64,000 nucleotides of DNA. It comes from UMGS1696 sp963642885. Its GTDB lineage: Bacteria > Bacillota > Clostridia > Oscillospirales > CAG-272. The notes under the pieces are model-generated. The model had not been told where the DNA came from. It was given only the letters and a program-made list of their open reading frames with translations, and searched no databases. A program made the translations under genes and the position numbers. This document shows, piece after piece, positions 1 through 7,845 of the stretch. The first letter of the stretch is position 1; the number at the start of each line of letters is the position of its first letter. The stretch is from contig CAVIJI010000009.1 in the NCBI GenBank assembly GCA_963642885.1, positions 5,990-69,989 of the forward strand, read 5' to 3'.

Positions 1-3000
1 GCGTATGTGCCGCGTACAAGGGATGCGCTTACTACATATGCACCTGTTTCATCGTCGTCATCTACAGTCATGATCGGAATAAGATTGTATTCGAATACCT
101 TACCGTCTGTAGAGAGAACGTAGTAAACATGGCAAGTGGTATTGGCGTCAGCCTTTGTAACGGGGCTTGTGAGCTGCTTGTTGATTTCAGCAAGAGTTGT
201 ATCGCCTACATAAGCGATAGCTGCGAGGTTAGTATAATTCGTGCTTGCTCTCCAACCGGAAAGTGAACCTTCAACATAGTCGACAAGTTCATAGAGACCG
301 TCGGATGTGGGAATGTAGAGTGCATCGCCGAAGCCTGTGCCGGAGTGAACGACCTTGTCGTCATCGGTGAATGTGAATTCAACTGCGGCATTTTCTGCTA
401 CGTCGCGGATGGAGTAATCTACGGAGCAAGCGCTTCCTTCGCTTTCCTCGAATGTGGTAGCATCGATGCGGTAGATATGACCTTCATCATCCTTGACATC
501 TGTACCCCAGAGGTAACCAACGGACAAACCGCCGCCGTAAATCTCTGTTGTAGCAGAACCGTTAGTGGATACGGACATATCACTGAGGTCGATGGAAACC
601 CATGCTGTTGTGCCGTTGATTGTTGCCTGAGCATTTACTGTAGCGTCAACGGATACGAGACCTCTTACAGTAACGTTAATGCTCTTGGAGATGTGCTCAC
701 CATTGTCGTTCGTGTCAACTGTTGTGCATGTAATAACGGCTGTGCCTTCGCCAACGCCTGTGATTACACCGTTTTCAACTGTTGCTACGGATGCATCGGA
801 TGTTGTCCATGTGAGCTCGTTTGTTTCACCGAGGATAACCTTCGGAGAAACCTTGTAGTTGTCTTTTACGTAGATTGTGATATCAGATGTGTCGAGCTTG
901 ACTGTAAGATCTGTAGCTCTGTCATACTGATAGAGTGAAACTACGGGCCATACCTTATCGCCGAATGTACCAACCTTGGAAACTATGAGAGAATCGGGGT
1001 TGATAGCGTAAAGTGTAGCTTCTTCACCGTCAAGATATACGGATGTGAGAATGTAACCGGTGGTTTCATCATAGAGCATGGAAGCGTACTTGCCGCCTGT
1101 AACTGCGGATACATTAGTAAGCTCGAGACCGGTATCGCCGATTTCTTCGCGTACCATTGTGTAGCTGTCGCCTTCATTGTATGTGAATACAATGAACTTG
1201 TAAAGCTTTCCGCTTTCGGTCATTGCATAGTAGAAGTTAGCCGGCCAGTTGCCGCTGATGAATGACCAAGTGCTGAAGTCAATTGTTGAATAGTAGTATG
1301 TGCCGGAACCGCTATATGCGATAGTTGCCATCGGGTCATCACCGAACGCGGAGGAGAGATCCCAGTAAGAGAGTGATCCTTCTACGGGGTTGAGCATTTC
1401 GATGTAAGTACCGTTCATGCAGATACCGATCATACGTCCGAAGTAACCTTCTTCGGTAGCGGGAGCTGCTGCTGCGTCGGACCAAATCCAAGAAGAAGCG
1501 ATTCCGCCGTAGCTTGTGATTGCGAATGTGTCGGGATCTACGCCGAACATTGTGTCACCGGTGTGAACGAGGATTTCATCGTCCTGGAGAGTACCTGCGT
1601 AGTAGGATGCGCCTTCTGCAACAGATGTCCAAGCTTCGGTGTCGTCTGTTTCGAATTCAGACCAGTAAGCCTTGCTGTCGGAGCCGTAAACGAGACCGCT
1701 GAGTTCAACGTTGTCGAGCTTTGTTACTTCTACTGTGCATGTTGCGGACTTTGTAGGATCAGCAACGGATGTAGCTGTAATTGTAGCTGTACCAACCTTG
1801 AGAGTTTCTATTGTACCATTGGCATCAACGGAAACTGTGGATGCATCGGATGTTGTCCATGTTACCGACTTGTCGGAAACGAGCCAAGGAAGAACGCTTG
1901 CTTCAAGAGATACTGTAGAGCCCTTGAGGAGAGAGAGTCTTGAATGGTTGAGAACAACACGTTCAACATCGGGATTCTTGGGAAGTGTAACTGTGTTAGC
2001 GGGAACTACGTAGAGAGCTACGGTGTGGTCATAGAACTGAGCGTTGTTGGATGTGTTGGGATGAGCGATTGTCTTGGCTACGGGATCATATACCCAAAGC
2101 TCATTGTCAACGTCAACACTGTTCTTTGCGCCGTAACCGCCTGCGAGATAAATGATATCCTTGTCATGGTCATAAGCCATGGAAGCATAGCTTGTGAAGT
2201 ATACACCGGACTTGCCGACGCTTGTACCGTAAACGGTAAGCTTGCCGTCTGTGATATCATCGAGTGTCCATTCGTATACAGATACGAATGAGCCGGATGC
2301 GGAGTTTACACCGTAGAAGTTACCTTCGTCGTCGATGGTAAATGCACGGAGTACGCGATAAGAGGAAACACTGTGGTCTACAGTAATATCGGCAACCTTT
2401 TCGATTTCGCCGCTTACGTAGTCGACTGTGTAAAGTGCGTTTACGTTATAAGCAATTGTACCTCTCTGAGTATTGCTGAGGTGGTTTGTCAAAACGTAAA
2501 GTTTGCTGTTCTGAGTATTGAATGCCATATCGGCAACATATTCGTCTTCTTCGAATATCTCGTTGAACGATGCAACCTTAGAAGTTTCGGAATATGCTTC
2601 CTGAGAAGCAGCGTAGATTCCGTCGAGTGTTGCGAAGAATACGTAACCGCCGATGTAATCAGCAGCATATGCTTCGTAAGTAACTTCTTCGAAATCGGTA
2701 AGACCTGCTGTGCTTGAAAGTGTTGCGGGATCAGCTTCTACCCAACGCGCACCGTTACCGCGGTTTGTACCGGATGTGAAGCCGAACATTCTGCCTGTGA
2801 AGTCTTCAGGTGTACCACCATAGTATACCTTGTATGTTGTTTCGTTGCCTGCGTAGTCAGCTACAACGATCTTGATGTATTCGCCAACGGAATCATCGAG
2901 GTCGAATGTTTCGCTGCATTCCTGACCTGCTTCGGTCTGGGTGGGAACGACACCGGTGATAAGCTTGTTTCCGATACCTCTGTAAATAGCGAGTTCCGCT

Positions 3001-6000
3001 ATGTACTGGTTGTCCTTAGCTGTAACGGTAATATCACCTGTAAGGAGATCCTTGGAGATACCGACAAGTTCGGGAGCTGTATCGTCAACTGTGAATGTGT
3101 TTGTAAGGTATGCACCCTCACCGAGAACATCGGATTCGAGAACAGCCTTTACGGAATCACTGTCGAATACATCGTCTTCGTAGTATTCGGGAATGAATGC
3201 GAGACCTGCTGTGAATACATCGCCTTCCTTGAAGCCGAGAGTAGCGGGCTTCTGGTTAGCTGTAAGAGAAGAAGTTGTGTTTCTCCAAGAACCGCCGTTT
3301 ACATAATAGTAAGCGGAAATAACCTGGTTGGAAACGGGACCCATGTAAACTATATTGCCGTCAGCGTCCTTTACAAAGTAAACAACAGCTGCTGCATTAC
3401 GTTCGAGGGTTACCTTATACTGGTTGATTACGGAGTTGCTGTTGATTGCAGCGCGTTCGTAAGGAATATCTGCTACTGAATCACCTTCTACAAAGTAGGG
3501 GTTGATAGTGTAGATATAGTTTGTGCTTTCGCCGGGATAACGGATTGTTACATAGTTGGTTGCTACAACACCCGTGTGAGGTGTACGATCATCGCCGTAG
3601 AGCTTTTCAACGTATGTTGAAGTTTCATAAGCGGATGCGTCGGACCAGTTGCCGTAGAAGCCGAGAACAGGGATGGAGTGAGCGGGAAGAACCGCGCCGT
3701 CTTCTGTGTTAGCTGTTTCTACGAAAATGTAACCTTCAACGTATGCGCCAACGGGATAGGTTTCATCAAGATATGCCTTCTGAGCGTCTGTGAGCTTGAT
3801 GTTAACGGAAACATTGATTGTTTCGCCTGCATCAACTTCAACGGAAGCGAGAGTGAGGTTCTTGAGAAGGAGATGTGCATCGTAAGAAGTGATTTCGCCG
3901 TCACCGTCTACGTCTGCTGCATCTTCATTGAACTTTTCTACCTTGTTGCCGACAACATGGTCGATGATAGCCTGAGCGTCATCGGAGTCTGTGTCGCCGT
4001 CGCAGTCAACGTCGCATTCGAAGCCTGTGTTGGGAACGAATTCTGTTCCGTTTACAGTGTATGTAACGTCTGCGTCGAGGAGAGCTGTCCATGTATCAAG
4101 ATATGTGTAATCGTAATCAAACATATCCTGAGTGAACATATCTGTGGAGAATGTATATTCGGTGTCTTCGTCGGAGAAGTTTGTAACCGTGAAGTCTACG
4201 GTGTAGTCACCTGTCTTGTCGGGGTCATCACCGAGTTCGGCTTTAACCTTACCGTCGGAAGCAGTACCGCTGAGGTTTTCGTCAACGAGCACATAAGACT
4301 GTGCGTTGACAGCATCACCTACATTGGCAAGACCTGCGCCCTGATTGAGAACCGAATAATAATTACCGCTGTTGGGATCGATAACGGGTGTTGCTGTGGA
4401 CATGAGAAGGCTGTTGATGAGCTGTCTCTGTGTAAGTCCGGTCTTTGTTGTGAGATCATTCTCACGAATGTACTGACCGAGAACAGCAGCCATACCTGCT
4501 ACCTGAGGAGAAGCCATGGAAGTACCGGACATTGTCTCGTACTGGTCATGAGCTGTCTGCTTGCTGTCGGAGCTGTTGTTTGCGCCCCATACGGAGTAAA
4601 TGCTTCCGCCGGGAGCTGTGATTTCAGGCTTGAGTTCGAGAGAACCGGGAGTACCCCAGGAGCTGAAGTCACTCATTTCGACATCTGCGTCGTTCATAAC
4701 AGCACCGATGTTGGATGTGATTGTCATCTTGCCTGTGTAGTACTTGCCATCAGCGGAAACGGTGGATACGGACTTAACGTATGCGCCGTCAGCCTGTGTG
4801 ATGGATACGCAGGGAGCTGTCTTTGTGTAAGACGAGAGGTCCATGTTGATGGTACCGGACTGGTTGTTGTAAATGATAGTCGCGATAGCACCTGCTGCAA
4901 CTGCAGCTTCTGCCTTCTGATAGAAGGAAGTTGTACCACGAGAGCAGAATACAACCTTACCCTTTACATCAATACCCTCAAAGTCGGATTCCTGACCGAA
5001 ACCGTTGATGAACACGTATTCCTGTTCACCGGAAAGTGTGGTAAGGGAAGCGTTTGTGTAGTTCGTCTGAACGTAGAAAATGTTCTGGCCTTCTACGGTG
5101 AAGTAGTAGCCTGTGGAACCTGCGTTAGCGATAGAAGCTACTGTAAGAGAGTTTGAGTAAGATCCGGGAGAACCGTCTACCTGGAAGTTGATTTCGTCGT
5201 CGTAGAGGTAACCGATACCGCTTGAGGAAGTATTGGCCCAGTTGTAGGAGTTACCTGCGGACATGGAAACTACTGTTCCGCTCTCAGCGAGAGAATCAAG
5301 AACGTCCTGATATTCATCGCTGCGGCTGAAACCGGGGTTACCGGAACCGAGGGAGAGGTTAACGGAGTCGCATCCGAGAATAACAGCATCTTCGATAGCT
5401 GCCATGTAGTCGGAGTCGTAAGCACCGCCGCCCGCACCGAATACCTTCATAACAATGATCTGTGCATCGGGAGCAACACCCTGTACCTTTACGGTGTCAA
5501 GTGCGCTGGAGAATGTACCGTCATCATTGGGAATGTACTTGTTGGCTGCTGCGATACCTTCAACGTGAGAACCGTGCTCGCCCTGAGAGTCGTGTACGTG
5601 GTCGATGGTATAGTTGGAGTCGATGTAGTTGAAGCCGAAAGGAATCTTCGAGCTTACATAAAGGCTGTCGGCTGTCATGCCGCTCTTTCTGGAGTAAGCA
5701 TTGAGCTGAGTAAGAACAGCGTCGATATCCTCTGTTGTGAGAACGCCGATGCTTTCCTTGTACTCATCAATAGTCATTCCCGCAGCACCTGCGAGGTTAG
5801 CGAGTGAATACTCATAACCTGCGGCTGTGAAGGACTGATGCTCATAGTCGATACCTGTATCAACTACGGCTATCTTGCTGCCCGCACCGGTGTAACCTGC
5901 TGCCCAAGCAATGTCGGAACCGGTCTGGATAGTAGAGGTAGCCATATTGGGGTCGTTTGCTTCATCGGTATCTACAACCATAGGATCATAACGGTTTTCG

Positions 6001-6485
6001 ATAACGACTTTTTCAACGCCTGCTACGTTTTCGATTGTTTCAATCTGTTCGTAGACAACATTAGCGGAAATGATGTTAGCGGCAAGTGTGAGATTCCACT
6101 TAACATCAAGAGTTGAACCGAGTGCAGCTTCGATAGCTTCGGTTACGTCAGCCTGTTCTGCTTTGAGCTCTTCACGATAGGAAATCGCTGCGGAGTTGGA
6201 AGCAAGGTCCGATGAACCGTACTTTTCAACAGTTGACTCGCTTGCAAGTACGATTGATACACGAACTTCTTCGTCATCAGCATACTTGTATTCGCCGTTT
6301 TCGATATCATTGCCTTCTTCGTCAGCAACTGACTCGGAGAGCTTTGTCGAAACGGGTTCGTCTACCTTCTCAAACTTCAATTCGGTTTTGCCCGAACCTG
6401 CAGCTGATACCGGAACGAGAAGTCCGAATACCATTGTCAGTGTGAGAAGTAAAGAAAGCAGACGATAGGAGAATTGTTTCTTCAT
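1..6485 (-). CDS. Large secreted subtilisin-like (S8) serine protease with dockerin-like and BIG2 domains, 3' end outside window
   Basis: A subtilase of more than 2,160 residues whose C-terminus lies beyond position 1. It opens with a classic signal peptide (MKKQFSYRLLSLL..., cleavage near VSAAG). The catalytic triad is readable: Asp209 in VVDTG, His304 in GEHGSHVEG and Ser656 in SGTSMASP. A PA-like insert lies between His and Ser, the layout of cell-envelope lactocepin/C5a-peptidase-type subtilases. Near residues 820-875 two Ca-binding dockerin-type repeats occur (DVDCDGDTDSDDA and DVDGDGEITSYDA), unusually internal. Two BIG2 Ig-like domains lie near 1510-1585 and 1855-1940. The start has a good ribosome site (AAGGA). 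Likely role: degradation of extracellular protein, at the surface or in a complex. The anchoring mode cannot be seen because the end is missing. The protease call is secure; the dockerin's function is inferred. Confidence 0.95.
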   Translation of the reverse strand, partial: MKKQFSYRLLSLLLTLTMVFGLLVPVSAAGSGKTELKFEKVDEPVSTKLSESVADEEGNDIENGEYKYADDEEVRVSIVLASESTVEKYGSSDLASNSAAISYREELKAEQADVTEAIEAALGSTLDVKWNLTLAANIISANVVYEQIETIENVAGVEKVVIENRYDPMVVDTDEANDPNMATSTIQTGSDIAWAAGYTGAGSKIAVVDTGIDYEHQSFTAAGYEYSLANLAGAAGMTIDEYKESIGVLTTEDIDAVLTQLNAYSRKSGMTADSLYVSSKIPFGFNYIDSNYTIDHVHDSQGEHGSHVEGIAAANKYIPNDDGTFSSALDTVKVQGVAPDAQIIVMKVFGAGGGAYDSDYMAAIEDAVILGCDSVNLSLGSGNPGFSRSDEYQDVLDSLAESGTVVSMSAGNSYNWANTSSSGIGYLYDDEINFQVDGSPGSYSNSLTVASIANAGSTGYYFTVEGQNIFYVQTNYTNASLTTLSGEQEYVFINGFGQESDFEGIDVKGKVVFCSRGTTSFYQKAEAAVAAGAIATIIYNNQSGTINMDLSSYTKTAPCVSITQADGAYVKSVSTVSADGKYYTGKMTITSNIGAVMNDADVEMSDFSSWGTPGSLELKPEITAPGGSIYSVWGANNSSDSKQTAHDQYETMSGTSMASPQVAGMAAVLGQYIRENDLTTKTGLTQRQLINSLLMSTATPVIDPNSGNYYSVLNQGAGLANVGDAVNAQSYVLVDENLSGTASDGKVKAELGDDPDKTGDYTVDFTVTNFSDEDTEYTFSTDMFTQDMFDYDYTYLDTWTALLDADVTYTVNGTEFVPNTGFECDVDCDGDTDSDDAQAIIDHVVGNKVEKFNEDAADVDGDGEITSYDAHLLLKNLTLASVEVDAGETINVSVNIKLTDAQKAYLDETYPVGAYVEGYIFVETANTEDGAVLPAHSIPVLGFYGNWSDASAYETSTYVEKLYGDDRTPHTGVVATNYVTIRYPGESTNYIYTINPYFVEGDSVADIPYERAAINSNSVINQYKVTLERNAAAVVYFVKDADGNIVYMGPVSNQVISAYYYVNGGSWRNTTSSLTANQKPATLGFKEGDVFTAGLAFIPEYYEDDVFDSDSVKAVLESDVLGEGAYLTNTFTVDDTAPELVGISKDLLTGDITVTAKDNQYIAELAIYRGIGNKLITGVVPTQTEAGQECSETFDLDDSVGEYIKIVVADYAGNETTYKVYYGGTPEDFTGRMFGFTSGTNRGNGARWVEADPATLSSTAGLTDFEEVTYEAYAADYIGGYVFFATLDGIYAASQEAYSETSKVASFNEIFEEDEYVADMAFNTQNSKLYVLTNHLSNTQRGTIAYNVNALYTVDYVSGEIEKVADITVDHSVSSYRVLRAFTIDDEGNFYGVNSASGSFVSVYEWTLDDITDGKLTVYGTSVGKSGVYFTSYASMAYDHDKDIIYLAGGYGAKNSVDVDNELWVYDPVAKTIAHPNTSNNAQFYDHTVALYVVPANTVTLPKNPDVERVVLNHSRLSLLKGSTVSLEASVLPWLVSDKSVTWTTSDASTVSVDANGTIETLKVGTATITATSVADPTKSATCTVEVTKLDNVELSGLVYGSDSKAYWSEFETDDTEAWTSVAEGASYYAGTLQDDEILVHTGDTMFGVDPDTFAITSYGGIASSWIWSDAAAAPATEEGYFGRMIGICMNGTYIEMLNPVEGSLSYWDLSSAFGDDPMATIAYSGSGTYYYSTIDFSTWSFISGNWPANFYYAMTESGKLYKFIVFTYNEGDSYTMVREEIGDTGLELTNVSAVTGGKYASMLYDETTGYILTSVYLDGEEATLYAINPDSLIVSKVGTFGDKVWPVVSLYQYDRATDLTVKLDTSDITIYVKDNYKVSPKVILGETNELTWTTSDASVATVENGVITGVGEGTAVITCTTVDTNDNGEHISKSINVTVRGLVSVDATVNAQATINGTTAWVSIDLSDMSVSTNGSATTEIYGGGLSVGYLWGTDVKDDEGHIYRIDATTFEESEGSACSVDYSIRDVAENAAVEFTFTDDDKVVHSGTGFGDALYIPTSDGLYELVDYVEGSLSGWRASTNYTNLAAIAYVGDTTLAEINKQLTSPVTKADANTTCHVYYVLSTDGKVFEYNLIPIMTVDDDDETGAYVVSASLVRGTY

Positions 6486-6511
6486 ATACTGTCCTTCTTT
6501 CATAAAATTTT

Positions 6512-6547
6512 CCATGTTGGGCGACATGGCCATGTTGGGCGACATGG
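6512..6547 (-). repeat. Two tandem perfect 18-bp palindromic repeats in the subtilase leader
   Basis: CCATGTTGGGCGACATGG occurs twice back to back (6512-6529 and 6530-6547) with no mismatch. In each copy CCATGT and ACATGG are perfectly complementary around a 6-nt loop, so the leader RNA of the protease can form two identical adjacent hairpins 27 nt upstream of the start codon. They could be a regulator site, an RNA element or copies of a dispersed repeat; the sequence alone does not decide. Confidence 0.85.
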
Positions 6548-6552
6548 TTTGG

Positions 6553-6588
6553 TACCCGCAGAAAAGGGATGGCCTCTCGTGCGGGGTA
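6553..6588 (-). promoter_or_regulatory. Long hairpin in the subtilase 5' leader
   Basis: TACCCGCA (6553-6560) pairs with TGCGGGGTA (6580-6588, one bulge). The stem continues inward using G-U pairs that exist only in RNA read from the minus strand; on the plus strand they would be A-C mismatches. This fits a structured element of the protease mRNA rather than a terminator, as no T tract follows. No known riboswitch class recognised. Confidence 0.5.
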
Positions 6589-6626
6589 TAGACGTCCGGA
6601 ACAGTATACTTTGATATACAAAAATT

Positions 6627-6655
6627 ATGATATCATATAACGGCGTAAAAATCAA
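6627..6655 (-). promoter_or_regulatory. Probable sigma-A promoter of the subtilase gene
   Basis: On the minus strand a -35 TTGATT (6650-6655) and a -10 TATCAT (6627-6632) are separated by exactly 17 bp. This would give a leader of about 135 nt carrying both hairpin elements. Confidence 0.5.
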
Positions 6656-6861
6656 TATTAAATTGAAAAAAATGAGACAAAATTGAATGTTTATTAGGCT
6701 TGTTTGTTGTAAATGTTTAGCTTTGATGAATATGCACTGAATAATAGGTGAAAAAGCGAATATTTATACGATAACCGAGAATGCGGTAATCGAGAGCGAA
6801 AAAGAAAACAAATTGACCGAATAAACGTGAGATTTCTCCGAATAACCGTAAATAATCGGTC
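6656..6861. other. AT-rich intergenic stretch between divergent promoters
   Basis: This is the middle of the 490-bp region between the subtilase and the membrane-protein gene. It is AT-rich with a few loose repeats of ACCGA/CCGAATAA. No gene, RNA or clear repeat is seen. Confidence 0.5.
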
Positions 6862-6890
6862 TTGACATGCAAATAAATATGTAGTACAAT
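6862..6890 (+). promoter_or_regulatory. Sigma-A promoter of the membrane-protein gene
   Basis: Perfect -35 TTGACA (6862-6867), 17-bp spacer, -10 TACAAT (6885-6890). Confidence 0.75.
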
Positions 6891-6975
6891 CAAAAGGCTT
6901 TATGTTTATTATTGCGATTGGTCTTATATAATAAAATGAAGGAAAATATTGAAGAGGCGAAAGGTGCGTAAAATT

Positions 6976-7659
6976 ATGAAAAAAAGAACGGTAATGTATA
7001 CCGAAACGGCGTATATACTCGGAGTGGTTATTCTGGCACTCGGTACGGCTTTCATGGCGTTGGCTGATTTCGGAGTGTCGATGGTGGTCGCTCCGGCGTA
7101 TATAGTGTATTTGAAAGTATCGGAATATCTTCCGTTTTTTACATTCGGAATGGCGGAGTATGTTCTTCAGGCATTGCTTATCGCGGTTATGATGCTTGTT
7201 TTGAAACGCTTCAGAGTTAAATATTTGCTTTCTTTCGTCACGACTATTATATACGGTCTTGTACTCGACGGGTTTATGCTCCTGCTCGGATTGATCCCCG
7301 TCGAAGGTATTGTGATAAGAATAGTGTATTACATAATCGGACTTCCTTTGTGCTCGGTCGGAGTTGCGTTTATGTTTCATACCAAGCTCCCGCCTGCCGC
7401 ATATGAGATGTTTGTTGCGGAGGTTTCGCGAGATAAAGGAAAGGATACGACAAAATTTAAAACCTGCTACGATTTGGTAAGCTGTGCCGTATCGATAGTG
7501 ATGTCGTTTGTATTCTTCGGTTTCGGTACATTCAGGGGAGTGAATGTAGGCACGGTTCTTTGTGCGTTTCTGAACGGGCCGCTTATCGGCTTGTTCGGAA
7601 AGCTGTATGAGAAGCTCTTTGTTTTCGAAGACGGTACCGCACTGAGCAAAAAATTCTGA
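6976..7659 (+). CDS. Integral membrane protein, DUF6198/YitT-YczE-like
   Basis: A membrane protein of about 227 residues with five or so hydrophobic segments. The first segment carries ILALGTAFMALADFGVSMVVAP, resembling the opening (LG..L...AD.G) of the YczE/YitT/DUF6198 group of small membrane proteins, whose function is not established. The C-terminal tail is basic. The start is uncertain: ATG at 6976 has AAAGGTG about 9-11 nt upstream, while TTG at 6949 has AAGGA 5 nt upstream and would add nine mostly basic residues. It has its own strong promoter and stands alone. It could be a small-molecule transporter, but nothing in the sequence shows a substrate. Confidence 0.75.
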   Translation: MKKRTVMYTETAYILGVVILALGTAFMALADFGVSMVVAPAYIVYLKVSEYLPFFTFGMAEYVLQALLIAVMMLVLKRFRVKYLLSFVTTIIYGLVLDGFMLLLGLIPVEGIVIRIVYYIIGLPLCSVGVAFMFHTKLPPAAYEMFVAEVSRDKGKDTTKFKTCYDLVSCAVSIVMSFVFFGFGTFRGVNVGTVLCAFLNGPLIGLFGKLYEKLFVFEDGTALSKKF

Positions 7660-7728
7660 GAAAAAAACACACCTGATAATATAAAGGTAAAAAATCGCTC
7701 GTGATAGTTATAATACCGAAATAAATCG

Positions 7729-7757
7729 TTGAAATTCAAACGGATGTAGGGTATAAT
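7729..7757 (+). promoter_or_regulatory. Sigma-A promoter of the helicase gene
   Basis: -35 TTGAAA (7729-7734), 17-bp spacer, -10 TATAAT (7752-7757). No LexA box was seen around it. Confidence 0.75.
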
Positions 7758-7845
7758 AGATTCAGATAATCAAGGTAACGTGTATGGGTTTTGACGGGAA
7801 AAATTCGAAATCCGATTACACCTGACAGAATTGTGAGATGTGACG

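Noticed and set aside
345..5156. Long cysteine-rich reading frames on the plus strand (e.g. 345-938 and 3678-5156), resembling cysteine-rich proteins
   Set aside because: They lie antisense to the subtilase, lack ribosome sites and owe their composition to the Thr/Ala/Gly codons of the real gene.
6514..6621. Minus-strand frame with VAQHGHVAQHG repeats upstream of the protease
   Set aside because: It is the tandem 18-bp repeat read in another frame and runs out of phase into the protease gene.
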